Below, one piece after another: positions 52,764 through 61,710 of a stretch of 64,000 nt of DNA. This stretch comes from Parahoeflea olei (GTDB taxonomy: Bacteria > Pseudomonadota > Alphaproteobacteria > Rhizobiales > Rhizobiaceae): assembly GCF_001703635.1 (NCBI RefSeq), contig NZ_LQZT01000023.1:170280-234279 (forward strand). Reading direction: 5' to 3'. A program made the position numbers and the translations under genes. The stretch's first letter is position 1, and every line of letters starts with the position of its first letter. The notes beneath the pieces were generated by a model, which saw nothing but the letters and a program-made list of their open reading frames with translations, did not search any database and was not told where the DNA came from.

Positions 52764-53399
52764 TCAGGCCGCAACGGCAGAGGCGGACGACGGATGAGCC
52801 GCCCGGTGGCGGATCAGATCCTCGATCGAGATCAGCGGCAGGCCGTGCAGGCGGCAGAACTCGACCAGGTCCGGCAGCCGGGCCATGGTGCCGTCGTCAT
52901 TGGCGACCTCGCAGATGACGCCGGAGGGGTTTGCGCCGATCAGGCGCGCGAGGTCCACGGCCGCCTCGGTGTGGCCGGGCCGGCCGAGCACGCCGTCGGG
53001 GTGGGCGCGCAGCGGGAAGATATGGCCCGGGCGCGCGAAATCATCCGCGACCGATGCCTCGTCCATCAGCGCCCTGACCGTCGCCGCACGGTCGGCGGCG
53101 GAGATTCCGGTCGTGGTGCCGTGGATATAGTCCACCGAGACGGTGAATGCCGTCTTGAGGTATTCCGTATTGTTCGGGACCATCAGCGGGATGCCGAGCG
53201 CATCGAGCCGCTCGCCTTCCATGGCGATGCAGACCAGCCCGCGAGCGTGCTTCATCATGAAGGCGATCGTCTCGGGTGTTACGTGATCGGAGGCGACGAT
53301 GATGTCGCCCTCGTTCTCGCGATCCTCGTCGTCGACGACCACCACCATGCCGCCGCGCGCCAGTGCGTCCAGTGCATCTTCAATTGTCGAAAGTGTCAT
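52764..53399 (-). CDS. ribB: 3,4-dihydroxy-2-butanone-4-phosphate synthase (RibB)
   Basis: A 211-residue enzyme making the four-carbon unit of riboflavin from ribulose 5-phosphate. VVVVDDEDRENEGDII is the acidic, metal-binding loop; LVCIAMEGERLDALGIP and FTVSVDYIHGTTTGISAADRA, then FARPGHIFPLRAHPDGVLGRPGHTEAAVDLA complete the RibB pattern. There is no fused GTP cyclohydrolase II (RibA) domain. It is a monocistronic gene with its own FMN riboswitch and terminator, so it is turned down when FMN is plentiful. The ATG gives MTLSTIEDALDAL; a longer start 15 bases upstream is less likely. Confidence 0.96.
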   Translation of the reverse strand: MTLSTIEDALDALARGGMVVVVDDEDRENEGDIIVASDHVTPETIAFMMKHARGLVCIAMEGERLDALGIPLMVPNNTEYLKTAFTVSVDYIHGTTTGISAADRAATVRALMDEASVADDFARPGHIFPLRAHPDGVLGRPGHTEAAVDLARLIGANPSGVICEVANDDGTMARLPDLVEFCRLHGLPLISIEDLIRHRAAHPSSASAVAA

Positions 53400-53518
53400 T
53401 CCAGTGCCTTTCAAGGGTTACCGCGTGAGCGGCCAAACTGCGACCTTGCGGCCGCCTTCCATCCCTTGGGCGAACACAGCACCAAGGCCTGCCCGCGAGG
53501 GAAGCCACAATGCCGATG

Positions 53519-53655
53519 CTCTCTTTCATCCGGACTCTAACCGTCGGCTCCGGCATCGCACCGGATCTGCTGCCTTTCACCAGGGGTGAAAGCGCTCGCG
53601 GGCTCCCGGCATTGCCGGATACCGCCGGTGGGGAATTTCACCCCGCCCTGAGAAC
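53519..53655 (-). ncRNA. FMN riboswitch (RFN element) of ribB
   Basis: On the minus strand the conserved RFN blocks appear in order: cagggcggggtgaaattcc, then ccaccggcggt, then gagcccgcgagcgc with a variable arm, then atgccggagccgacggtta and gagtccggatgaaagag. The element ends about 120 bases before the ribB ATG, leaving room for a ribosome-site sequestering or termination switch. FMN binding is expected to reduce ribB expression. Confidence 0.95.
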
Positions 53656-53661
53656 CCTTGC

Positions 53662-53691
53662 AAAGTAGGGGAAAGCGCACCGGCTTTTCAA
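53662..53691 (-). promoter_or_regulatory. predicted sigma-70 promoter of ribB
   Basis: TTGAAA (53686-53691) and TACTTT (53662-53667) on the minus strand, 18 bases apart. Transcription would start just before the riboswitch. Confidence 0.65.
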
Positions 53692-53758
53692 GCCTAAACT
53701 AAGACGATCCGGCAAAATCGGCAGGCTGGCCCGTTGATCGCGACCGGGTGCGCCAACG

Positions 53759-53792
53759 AAAAGAGCACGGCGCGTGCGGCACCGTGCTCTTT
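53759..53792 (-). terminator. intrinsic terminator of the SDR/ABC transporter operon
   Basis: A 12-bp perfect inverted repeat (aaaagagcacgg and ccgtgctctttt) around a loop of about 10 bases. It lies some 27 bases after the SDR stop. Flanking A and T runs let it act in either direction. Confidence 0.85.
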
Positions 53793-53818
53793 TGGCAAGG
53801 ATTCGGGGCTTTGGGCCG

Positions 53819-54607
53819 TTACCAGCAGCAGAAGCCGCCATCGACGAGCAGGTCGACGCCGGTGACGAAGCTCGCCGCGTCGGACAGCAGGAACACGGCG
53901 GGGCCGACCATTTCGTCGACATTGGCCATGCGCTGCATCGGGGTCTGTTCCTCGAACAGCCTGGTCTGGTGCACCATCTCAGGGCGCGTGTTCATCGGCG
54001 TCGCGGTGTAGCCGGGGCTGATCGTGTTGACGCGAATGCCGCGTCCGACCCATTCCATCGCCATCGACTTGGTCATGTGGATGACGCCGGCCTTGGAGGC
54101 ATTGTAGTGGCACTGGTTGAGGCCGCGGTTGACGATGACGCCCGACATCGAGGCGATGTTGACGATCGAGCCGCCGCCGTTCCTCAACATGGCGCGGGCT
54201 TCGGCCTGGCAGGAGAGGAAGACGCCCTTGAGATTGATGTCCATCATCGTCTGGAACTGGGATTCCTCCATCTCCTCGGCCGGGTTGGCATTGGCGATGC
54301 CGGCCGAGTTGACGGCGAGCGTGAGCTTGCCGAGCTCCGCCTCGGTGCGGGCGACCGCCTCGTCGAGGGCTGCGGCCTGGGTCACGTCGGCGGCGATCTC
54401 GATGCTGCGCCGGCCGGCGGCCTTGATGTGGCGGGCGGTGGTTGCCAGCCCGTCATCGCTGCGGCGGTCGAGCAGCGCCACATCCGCCCCGCATTGCGCG
54501 AGCCCGATGGCGATCCGCTGGCCGATGCCGCTGCCGGCGCCGGTCACCAGAGCCACATTGCCCGAAAGATCGAAAAGCTTCGGCGCGTTCAAAGTCATGT
54601 CCGACAT
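53819..54607 (-). CDS. SDR-family dehydrogenase of the sugar transport operon
   Basis: A 262-residue classical SDR. VALVTGAGSGIGQRIAIGLAQCG is the TGxxxGxG cofactor motif, VNSAGIA the NAG-like motif, and the catalytic Ser-Tyr-Lys are in NIASMSG and HYNASKAG. The end DLLVDGGFCCW is common in polyol and sugar dehydrogenases. It is the last gene after an ABC sugar importer, so it probably oxidises the imported polyol or sugar. AGGAGAACGACC precedes the ATG. A second, different SDR is at 62714. Confidence 0.87.
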   Translation of the reverse strand: MSDMTLNAPKLFDLSGNVALVTGAGSGIGQRIAIGLAQCGADVALLDRRSDDGLATTARHIKAAGRRSIEIAADVTQAAALDEAVARTEAELGKLTLAVNSAGIANANPAEEMEESQFQTMMDINLKGVFLSCQAEARAMLRNGGGSIVNIASMSGVIVNRGLNQCHYNASKAGVIHMTKSMAMEWVGRGIRVNTISPGYTATPMNTRPEMVHQTRLFEEQTPMQRMANVDEMVGPAVFLLSDAASFVTGVDLLVDGGFCCW

Positions 54608-54624
54608 GGTCGTTCTCCTGCAAG

Positions 54625-56118
54625 TCAGAGTGTGGCGAGTTCCATCACCGACACGTCGTTGGCGTCGGCGCCGTCGAGGATGCCCGCCTGTTTCCCTTGT
54701 GCCATAACCATGATCCTGTTGGACACGCCCAGCACCTCTTCCAGGTCCGAGCTGACCACGATGACGGCAATGCCCTGGCGGGCCAGGTCCATGATGGTGT
54801 CGTAGATCGAGGAGCGCGCGCCGACATCGATGCCGCGGGTGGGCTCGTCGAGGACCACGACCTTCGGGTTGCGCGCCAGCCATTTCGCCAGCACCACCTT
54901 CTGCTGGTTTCCGCCCGAAAGCTCTCCGGCGTTCTGTTCGCCGCGCCCCTTCACGCCGAATTTCCGGATGGAGGCGTCGGCGAACCGGCTGAGCCGTTTC
55001 GAGGTCAGCCAGCCCGACCTGGAAACGGTATCGAAATTGGCGTAGCCGATGTTTTCCGCGATCGAGTGGTCGACCACCAGGCCCTGCAGCTTGCGGTCTT
55101 CCGGCACGAGCACGACGCCGTTGCGGATCGCGTCCCGTGGCGAGCGCAGCGCCAGCACCTTGCCGTCGAGCACGACGTCGCCGGCGGAGATCGGGTCGGC
55201 CCCGGTGATCGCCCGGACCAGTTCGGTGCGGCCGGCGCCGACCAGGCCCGCAATCCCGAAGACCTCGCCGCGTTTGACTGCGAAGGAGATGTCGCGGAAG
55301 CTGCCCGACGGCGCCGAAAGGCCGCGAACCTCGAGCATGACGTCGTCGGCGGGGGTGGGGACGGCCGGGAACATGCGGTCGAGCGAGCGGCCGACCATGG
55401 CCTCGACGATGCTGCGCACGGGCACGTCGCCGTGATCGAATTCCTGCACCTTGTCGCCGTCGCGCATCACCACGATGCGGTCTGCGATCTGGCGGATTTC
55501 CTCGAGCCGGTGGGAAATGTAGATGATGCCGACGCCGTCGGCCTTGAGGCGCTCGATCTGGCGGAACAGGAGCTGGGTCTCCTCGCCGCCGAGAGCTGCC
55601 GTGGGTTCGTCGAGGATCAGCAGCCGCGCATTCAGCGTCAGCGCCTTGGCGATCTCGATCAATTGCTGCTTGGCCGTGGAAAGCCCTTCCACCAGCCGGC
55701 TCGGCGACACGTCGAGGCCGAGCCGCTGCAGGCCGGTATAGGCGCGCTCTTCCATGGCCCGCCGGTCGATCCGTCCGCCGCTGGTGAGATAGCGGCCGAC
55801 AAAGACGTTTTCGGCGATCGACAATTGCGGCAGCAGCTGCAGTTCCTGGTGGATCATGCCGACGCCCGCATCCATGGCGGCGCGGGGGGTGGCCGGCGCA
55901 TAGGCTGCGCCGAGCCATGTCATCTGGCCGGAACTCGGCTGATCGGCGCCGGAAATGATCCTCGAGAGGGTCGATTTCCCGGCGCCGTTCTCGCCGAGCA
56001 GCGCCACGACTTCACCTGCCCTGACATCAAGGTCGATGCCGTGCAGCACCTCGAGCGGCCCGTAGACCTTGCGGATCTGACGGAGCGAGAGGATGGGAGC
56101 GAGGTCGGCGGCAGTCAT
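54625..56118 (-). CDS. sugar ABC transporter, double ATP-binding protein (RbsA-like)
   Basis: A 497-residue CUT2-type ATPase with two nucleotide-binding domains. The first has LLGENGAGKSTLSRIISG (Walker A) and LILDEPTAAL; the second has IAGLVGAGRTELVRAITG and LSGGNQQKVVLAKWLARNPKVVVLDEPTRGIDVGARS. Both are typical of RbsA/XylG/AraG. It works with the permease at 57195 and the binding protein at 56140. The substrate is a pentose, hexose or polyol that cannot be fixed by sequence. It is 21 bases downstream of the binding-protein gene. Confidence 0.93.
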   Translation of the reverse strand: MTAADLAPILSLRQIRKVYGPLEVLHGIDLDVRAGEVVALLGENGAGKSTLSRIISGADQPSSGQMTWLGAAYAPATPRAAMDAGVGMIHQELQLLPQLSIAENVFVGRYLTSGGRIDRRAMEERAYTGLQRLGLDVSPSRLVEGLSTAKQQLIEIAKALTLNARLLILDEPTAALGGEETQLLFRQIERLKADGVGIIYISHRLEEIRQIADRIVVMRDGDKVQEFDHGDVPVRSIVEAMVGRSLDRMFPAVPTPADDVMLEVRGLSAPSGSFRDISFAVKRGEVFGIAGLVGAGRTELVRAITGADPISAGDVVLDGKVLALRSPRDAIRNGVVLVPEDRKLQGLVVDHSIAENIGYANFDTVSRSGWLTSKRLSRFADASIRKFGVKGRGEQNAGELSGGNQQKVVLAKWLARNPKVVVLDEPTRGIDVGARSSIYDTIMDLARQGIAVIVVSSDLEEVLGVSNRIMVMAQGKQAGILDGADANDVSVMELATL

Positions 56119-56139
56119 GGCGCTGTCTTCCGGTCGTGA

Positions 56140-57075
56140 TCAGGGATGTTCGGCGACGAACTCGGCTGCGTTCTCGGGCGTGGTCAGGAAGCCCGGCAGC
56201 AGCTGTTCGGCGGGAAGCGTTTCGCCTGCGGCAAGCTTGATGGCGCTGTCGACGGCCAGTCGGCCGATACCGCGCACCTGCTGGGTTGCGGTGGCGTCGA
56301 AGCCGCCTTCGGCCAGGATCGGCAGGGCGGTGGTGTCGCCGTCAAAGCCGCCGACATAGACGCGCTGCGAGACGCCGGAGACCTTGACCGCCTGGGCGGC
56401 ACCGAGCGCGAGACCATCGGCCTGTGCGAAGATCAGGGTCACATCGGGATGTGCCTGCAGCAGGTTCTGGCCGATGTTGAGGCCCTCTGCCTGCGACCAC
56501 TGCTCGCTCCACTGCTGTGCCACCAGCTCGACGCCCGAGTTCTCCTCGATCGCCTTCATGCAGCCCTTGGTGCGCTCGACTTCCGGGGTGGTGCCCTTCT
56601 GGCCGTGGATCATCAGCATCTTGCCCTTGCCGTCGGCGAGCCCGATGATGTGCTTGCAGACTTCATAGGCCGAGGTGGCGTTGTCGGTGGCGATGAAGGT
56701 GTCGCCGGGCGCGCCGTCGGCATTGCGGTCCACGTTGACGACCGGGATGCCGGCTTCCTTGGCGAGGCGCGTCGGCACGGCGGCGGCGGCGGCGCCTGCG
56801 GGGATGTAGATGAAGGCGTCGATGTCCTGCGTCAACAGGTCCTGCACCTGGCTGACCTGGGTCGCGCTGTCGTTCTTGGCGTCGACGGTGATGACCTCGA
56901 TGCCCTTCTCCTTGGCATAGGCTTCGACGCCGATCTTGATCTGGTTGAAATAGTCGGCCTGCAGGTTGGAGACGGCGAGCCCGATCTTCTTGACTTCATC
57001 GGCGGATGCGCCGAGCGGATGCAGGGCGGTCGTCGCCAGTGCTGCGGCGGCCAGAAGCATGGTCTTCAATTTCAT
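56140..57075 (-). CDS. sugar ABC transporter periplasmic binding protein (RbsB-like)
   Basis: A 311-residue type I periplasmic binding protein. MKLKTMLLAAAALATTAL and the following ASA/DE are a signal peptide with cleavage near residue 25. IGLAVSNLQADYFNQIKIGVEAYAKEKG, VDAKNDSATQVSQVQDLLTQDIDAFIYIPAG, VVNVDRNADG and VGGFDGDTTAL are RbsB-family segments. The ATG at 57075 has GGAGG upstream. It is placed between the permease and the ATPase genes, an arrangement common in Hyphomicrobiales. Confidence 0.93.
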   Translation of the reverse strand: MKLKTMLLAAAALATTALHPLGASADEVKKIGLAVSNLQADYFNQIKIGVEAYAKEKGIEVITVDAKNDSATQVSQVQDLLTQDIDAFIYIPAGAAAAAVPTRLAKEAGIPVVNVDRNADGAPGDTFIATDNATSAYEVCKHIIGLADGKGKMLMIHGQKGTTPEVERTKGCMKAIEENSGVELVAQQWSEQWSQAEGLNIGQNLLQAHPDVTLIFAQADGLALGAAQAVKVSGVSQRVYVGGFDGDTTALPILAEGGFDATATQQVRGIGRLAVDSAIKLAAGETLPAEQLLPGFLTTPENAAEFVAEHP

Positions 57076-57194
57076 GGTGGAACTCCTCCGTTGGTTCGGG
57101 ATCCCTGCGACCATCGCAGGACCGAGGGGGTTGCCCGGCAGATGCCCGGGGTTGATCTGGCGGCGGCGCCGCCAAAACGGTGCCTGCCGCGTCC

Positions 57195-58169
57195 TCAATT
57201 CCTCTTGATGGCTTCGGCCGCGACGGCCAGTGCGATGACGACGCCGATGATGACGGCCTGCGTGAAGGGCGAGACCCCGAGAAGGTTCAGGCCGTTGCGC
57301 AGCACGCCGATGATCAGCACGCCGATGATGGTTCCCAGGATGCCGCCCTTGCCGCCGCTGAGGCTGGTTCCGCCGATGACGACGGCCGCGATCGTGTCGA
57401 GCTCATAGGAGACGCCGGCCGTCGGCTGCACCGAGTCGAGCCGCATGGCCAGCACCACGCCGGCGAGGCCGGCCAGCAGACCGGAGACGACATAGACGCC
57501 GATCGTGTAGAGATTGACATTGATGCCGGCGAGGCGGGCGACTTCCTGGTTGCCGCCGATCGCATAGAGCGAGCGTCCGCCCGAGGTATAGCGCAGATAA
57601 AGCCAGCCGAGCACGAAGACGACGAGCATCACCGCCACCGTCACCGTCAGAAAGCCGCCATAGCGGTTGTAGGAGAGCAGGCTGAACCAGGAGGGGAAGC
57701 CGACGATCTGCTGGCCGTCGGTGATCATGTTGGCAAGGCCGCGCGCCACCGACATCATCGCCAGCGTAGCAATGAAGGCGGGCACCCCGAGCGCGGTGAT
57801 GAGCAGGCCCGAAACGGCGCCGCTGGCCGCGGCGACGCCAAGCGCGAGCAGGATGCTCAGCGGCAGCGGCAGGCCGAGCTGGTTGGCGAGATAGCCCATC
57901 ACCATCATCGCCAGCGCCAGCACCGAGCCGACGGCGAGATCGATGCCGCCGATCAGGATCACCATGGTCATGCCCACGGCCATGATGCCGAGCACCGTGA
58001 TCTGGTCGAGAACATTGAGCAGGTTGCGCGCCGACATGAACTTGTCGGTGGCGAATGTCAGGAAAAGGCACAGCAGGATCAGGCCGATCAGCGGGCCCGT
58101 CGTTCCTCGCAATGCCGTCAGCAGGTTCGCGCCCGTGCCGCGACCCTGGTCCGCCGCTGATGCCGACAT
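57195..58169 (-). CDS. sugar ABC transporter permease (RbsC-like)
   Basis: A 324-residue inner-membrane protein with eight to ten hydrophobic segments. LLNVLDQITVLGIMAVGMTMVILIGGIDLAVGSVLAL is the family signature; later GGNQEVARLAGINV and VIGGTSLSGGKGGILGTIIGVLIIGVLRNGLNLLG are the standard loop and end of RbsC-like permeases. It is the first gene of the minus-strand transport operon, divergent from the transketolase genes across 204 bases. Confidence 0.93.
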   Translation of the reverse strand: MSASAADQGRGTGANLLTALRGTTGPLIGLILLCLFLTFATDKFMSARNLLNVLDQITVLGIMAVGMTMVILIGGIDLAVGSVLALAMMVMGYLANQLGLPLPLSILLALGVAAASGAVSGLLITALGVPAFIATLAMMSVARGLANMITDGQQIVGFPSWFSLLSYNRYGGFLTVTVAVMLVVFVLGWLYLRYTSGGRSLYAIGGNQEVARLAGINVNLYTIGVYVVSGLLAGLAGVVLAMRLDSVQPTAGVSYELDTIAAVVIGGTSLSGGKGGILGTIIGVLIIGVLRNGLNLLGVSPFTQAVIIGVVIALAVAAEAIKRN

Positions 58170-58204
58170 CCAATCCTCCCATGCTCCTCCCCGTCAGTCT
58201 CGAC

Positions 58205-58360
58205 AGGGCATAAATATTCATTACTGTGTGTAAATGCGTAGCGCAGGGATCTGTCGGCTGTCAACTCCGGATCTTCAGGCTGTTCCCGTTTTAATTTGTC
58301 CGCCGCAGCTTGACAGTGGAGATGGGCGTGCAATTATATGTCCTACGGTATATTTATTCA
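58205..58360. promoter_or_regulatory. divergent promoter region with TGAATA-type candidate operators
   Basis: Between the permease and transketolase starts, the minus strand reads TGAATATTTATGCC near 58207-58220 and TGAATAAATATA near 58349-58360. Each contains a TGAATA half like that of the palindrome at 61682-61695 before the SorC-type regulator gene. They may be operators of that regulator. Confidence 0.4.
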
Positions 58361-58373
58361 GAATGAGGTTTCC

Positions 58374-59183
58374 ATGCAGCCGAATGATCTCGACCGCATT
58401 GCAAGGCAGATACGCCTTCGCGATCTCCAGGCGGTTTACGAAGCGGGCGCTGGCCATATCGGTGGCGAGATGTCGGCGATCGACATCCTGACGGCGCTCT
58501 ATTTCCAGGTTCTCCGGATCTGGCCGGATCAGCCCAAGCATCCCGAGCGGGACCGGTTCGTGCTGTCGAAGGGGCACGTGGCGCTGGCCTTTTATGTCAC
58601 GCTGGCCAAGCGCGGCTTCTTTCCGGAGGAGGAGATCTCGACCTTCCTCAAGCCGCATTCGCGCCTCAACGGCCACCCGAACTGCAACAAGGTGCCGGGC
58701 GTCGAGACCAATACCGGGCCGCTCGGGCATGGTCTGCCGGTTGCCGTCGGAATGGCCAAGGCCGCCAAGCTGACCGGCGCCGGCTATCACACCTATGTGC
58801 TGACCGGGGATGGCGAGATGCAGGAAGGCTCGAACTGGGAGGCGATCGCCTCGGCCGCGCAGTTCGGCCTCGACAATCTCACCCTGATCATCGACCACAA
58901 CCGCTTCCAGCAGGGCGCGGCGCTGAGCGACACCAACAACCTGGCGCCCTTCGCCAGCAAGCTCGCGGCCTTCGGCTGGGACGTCACTGAAATCGACGGC
59001 AATGCCATGGCCGAGATCGTCCCGGCGCTGCAGCACCGCGCGGCGCGGCCGCATTGCATTGTCGCCCATACCAACAAGGGCCAGGGAATTTCTTTCATGC
59101 AGGACAGGGTCGAGTGGCATCACAAGGTGCCCAATGCCGAACAGTACAAGATTGCTGTGTCCGAACTCTCGGAGGTGCTGTGA
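58374..59183 (+). CDS. transketolase, N-terminal (TPP-binding) subunit
   Basis: A 269-residue subunit holding the thiamine pyrophosphate domain. Motifs: AGHIGGEMSAIDILTALYF, DRFVLSKGHVALAFYV, ETNTGPLGHGLPVAVGMAKA, LTGDGEMQEGSNWEA (GDG...N TPP/metal motif) and IIDHNRFQQG. It works with the next gene product as a heterotetramer. Split transketolases often belong to dedicated catabolic clusters (apulose-4-phosphate, sulfoquinovose and others) rather than the central pentose pathway. TGAGG is six bases before the ATG. The stop overlaps the next ATG by one base. Confidence 0.9.
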   Translation: MQPNDLDRIARQIRLRDLQAVYEAGAGHIGGEMSAIDILTALYFQVLRIWPDQPKHPERDRFVLSKGHVALAFYVTLAKRGFFPEEEISTFLKPHSRLNGHPNCNKVPGVETNTGPLGHGLPVAVGMAKAAKLTGAGYHTYVLTGDGEMQEGSNWEAIASAAQFGLDNLTLIIDHNRFQQGAALSDTNNLAPFASKLAAFGWDVTEIDGNAMAEIVPALQHRAARPHCIVAHTNKGQGISFMQDRVEWHHKVPNAEQYKIAVSELSEVL

Positions 59184-60151
59184 TGAACGCCGTGTCCGCC
59201 CCCGAAAAGCTGCATGACTGCCGCGATGCCTTCGTCGCCGTGCTGGAGCGCCTCGGCGCCGAAAACACGAAGGTCGTCGCCGTCTGCAATGATTCCGTCG
59301 GCTCGTCCAAGCTCGGCGGCTTCAAGTCGAAATGGCCCGAGCGGCTGGTCAATGTCGGCATTGCCGAGCAGAACATGGTCGGCGTCGGCGCCGGGCTCGC
59401 CAATGGCGGCCTGCTGCCGTTCGTCTGCGGTGCCTCCTGCTTCCTGACCGGGCGCTCGCTCGAGCAGATCAAGGCCGACATCGCCTACTCGAACGCCAAT
59501 GTGAAACTGGTCGGCATCTCCTCGGGCATGGCCTATGGCGAACTCGGCCCGACCCATCACTCGATCGAGGATTTTGCCTGGATGCGGGTGCTGCCCAATC
59601 TGCCGGTGATCGCGCCGTGTGATTCGATCGAGACGGCCGCGGCCGTGGAATGGGCGGCCGGCTACGAGGGGCCGGTGTTCCTGCGTCTGTCGCGCGTCGG
59701 CGTGCCGGACCTGCTGCAGCCGGGCCATGCCTTCGAGCCGGGCAAGGCCAACCGCCTGCGCGACGGCGATGCGGTCACCCTGATCGCCAACGGCACCCTG
59801 ACCCATCGCGCCATGAAGGCGGCTGGCCTTCTCGCCGCGCGCGGGATCGAAGCGCGCGTCCTCAACATGGCGACCGTGCGCCCGATCGATGCCGAGAGCA
59901 TCGTTGCCGCTGCGCGCGAGACCGGGGCGATCCTGACGGCCGAGGAACATTCGGTCTATGGTGGCCTGGGATCCGCCGTCGCGGAGGTCGTCGTCGCGGA
60001 AGCGCCCGTGCCGATGAAGATTCTCGGCGTCCCGGGCATCTTCGCGCCGACCGGATCGGCGGAGTTCCTGCTCGATGAATTCGGCATGTCGCCGGAGGCC
60101 ATGGCAAAGGCTGCCGAAGACCTGCTGGCGCGCAAGGGCAGCCGCGCGTAA
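59183..60151 (+). CDS. transketolase, C-terminal subunit
   Basis: A 322-residue subunit with the pyrimidine-binding and C-terminal domains. VNVGIAEQNMVGVGAGLANGG carries the catalytic Glu of the TPP site. GELGPTHHSIEDFAWMRVLPNLPVIAPCDSIE and VFLRLSRVGVPD are the usual segments, and the C-terminal domain starts near LIANGTLTHRAMKAAGLLAARG. Its ATG overlaps the upstream subunit stop (TGATG), giving equal expression. A small hairpin follows before the kinase gene. Confidence 0.9.
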   Translation: MNAVSAPEKLHDCRDAFVAVLERLGAENTKVVAVCNDSVGSSKLGGFKSKWPERLVNVGIAEQNMVGVGAGLANGGLLPFVCGASCFLTGRSLEQIKADIAYSNANVKLVGISSGMAYGELGPTHHSIEDFAWMRVLPNLPVIAPCDSIETAAAVEWAAGYEGPVFLRLSRVGVPDLLQPGHAFEPGKANRLRDGDAVTLIANGTLTHRAMKAAGLLAARGIEARVLNMATVRPIDAESIVAAARETGAILTAEEHSVYGGLGSAVAEVVVAEAPVPMKILGVPGIFAPTGSAEFLLDEFGMSPEAMAKAAEDLLARKGSRA

Positions 60152-60172
60152 CGGCTGTCGAACAGACCCCTG

Positions 60173-60201
60173 GATGCCGCCACGAGCATGGCGGCATCTT
60201 T
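60173..60201 (+). terminator. hairpin with short T run between transketolase and kinase genes
   Basis: A 9-bp perfect stem (60173-60181 with 60190-60198) and an 8-base loop, followed by TTT. Because the kinase gene starts 18 bases later, it may reduce rather than stop read-through. Confidence 0.45.
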
Positions 60202-60218
60202 CAGCCTTCGGAGCCGAC

Positions 60219-61688
60219 ATGACCACCGCCATTCTCGCCATCGACCAGGGCACCACGAACTCAAAGGCCGTACTGGTCACGGCCGCAGGTGAAATCGTCG
60301 CTCGCGGCTCTTCGCCGGTGGGCATTTCCCATCCCCAGCCGGGCTGGGTGGAGCAAAGCCCGGAGCGGGTCTGGCAGTCGGTTCTCGAGGCAATCGGCGC
60401 CTGCCTGGCCGATGCCCCGGCCACGAGCATTGCCGGCATCGCCATTTCCAACCAGCGCGAATCCGTGACCATCTGGGACGCCGAAAGCGGTGAGCCGCTC
60501 GGCCCGGTGATCAGCTGGCAGTGCCGCCGGACCGCGCCGGACTGTGCCAAGCTCAATGCCGCAGGCCATTCCGCCCGCGTCGCGGCCCTGACCGGCCTGC
60601 CCATCGATCCGATGTTTCCCGGACCCAAGATGAAATGGCTGATCGACCGCGCACCGGCCGGGCGGCCGTTGCGGCTCGGCACCATCGACGCCTGGCTCAT
60701 CCACCGCCTGACCGGAGGCAAGGTGCATGCCTGCGACGCCGCCAATGCGGCCCGCAGCCAGCTTCTCGACCTCGGGCGGATGGCCTGGAGCGACGAGCTT
60801 TGCGCGCTTTTCGGCGTCCCGAAAGAGTGCCTGCCGGAGATTCGCGACAGCGCATCGCGGTTCGGCCAGACCCTCGGCGTCCCGGGCTTGGCCGACGGCC
60901 TGCCGATCGCGGCGGCGATCGGTGACAGCCACGCAGCGCTTTTCGGTCACGGCGCCTTCGCGCCCGGCGACGGCAAGATCACCTTCGGCACCGGTTCGTC
61001 GATCATGACGACGCTGCCGCATTTCATCGCGCCGCAAAACGGCATCACCACCACCGTCGCCTGGTCGCTCGACGGGCGCCCGACCTATGCCTTTGAAGGC
61101 AATATTCTCGTCTCTGCCGCCTCGCTGCCGTGGATGGCGGAGATCCTCGGCCTGCCGGACGTGCAGGCGCTGGTCGATCTCGCCGAAACCGCGGCCCCGG
61201 AAGGTCCGGGCTTCGTGCCGGCCTTTGTCGGCCTCGGCGCGCCCTACTGGCAGGCCGATGCGCGCGCGCTGTTTTCCGGGATCACCTTCAATACCACCCG
61301 CGCGCAGATGGCGCGCGCGGTCACCGATTCGATCGCCTTCCAGGTCAACGATGTGTTCAAGGCCATGGCGTCGCAGTCGCCGACATCGCTGGGCCGGCTG
61401 TTCGTGGATGGCGGGCCAAGCCGGAATGCGTTCCTGATGCAGTGCGTGGCCGACACGCTGGGCCACCCGGTCATCCAGTGCGATGCCGCTGAATCCTCGG
61501 CGCTCGGGGCGGCATATCTCGCCGGCCTCACGCTCGGCCTCTGGGCAGATCTGGACGCGGTGCGCGCGCTTCCCCGGCGCACGGCGGTGCTGGAACCCGC
61601 GCCGTCGGACACTGCGGCACGCCTGGCCACCTGGCGCGAGGCAATCTTCCGCTCGACCGTTCCCGTGACTTCAATTATGGGTGAATAA
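60219..61688 (+). CDS. FGGY-family carbohydrate kinase
   Basis: A 489-residue sugar kinase. ILAIDQGTTNSKAVLVTAAG is the N-terminal ATPase motif, GWVEQSPERVWQSV and ISNQRESVTIWDAESGEPLGPVISWQCRR are glycerol-kinase-subgroup features, and the C-terminal half has ITFGTGSSIM and LFVDGGPSRNAFLMQ. It phosphorylates a ketose or polyol, probably giving the substrate of the split transketolase. Glycerol kinase itself is less likely in this setting; apulose or a pentulose is a reasonable guess. GGAG stands six bases before the ATG. Confidence 0.87.
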   Translation: MTTAILAIDQGTTNSKAVLVTAAGEIVARGSSPVGISHPQPGWVEQSPERVWQSVLEAIGACLADAPATSIAGIAISNQRESVTIWDAESGEPLGPVISWQCRRTAPDCAKLNAAGHSARVAALTGLPIDPMFPGPKMKWLIDRAPAGRPLRLGTIDAWLIHRLTGGKVHACDAANAARSQLLDLGRMAWSDELCALFGVPKECLPEIRDSASRFGQTLGVPGLADGLPIAAAIGDSHAALFGHGAFAPGDGKITFGTGSSIMTTLPHFIAPQNGITTTVAWSLDGRPTYAFEGNILVSAASLPWMAEILGLPDVQALVDLAETAAPEGPGFVPAFVGLGAPYWQADARALFSGITFNTTRAQMARAVTDSIAFQVNDVFKAMASQSPTSLGRLFVDGGPSRNAFLMQCVADTLGHPVIQCDAAESSALGAAYLAGLTLGLWADLDAVRALPRRTAVLEPAPSDTAARLATWREAIFRSTVPVTSIMGE

Positions 61689-61695
61689 AAATTCA
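61682..61695. promoter_or_regulatory. palindromic candidate operator before the SorC-type regulator
   Basis: TGAATAAAAATTCA, with inverted TGAAT arms at the kinase stop and just before the regulator's ribosome site. It could be an autoregulatory site. Confidence 0.45.
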
Positions 61696-61710
61696 CTCAT
61701 CGGAGGGTTC

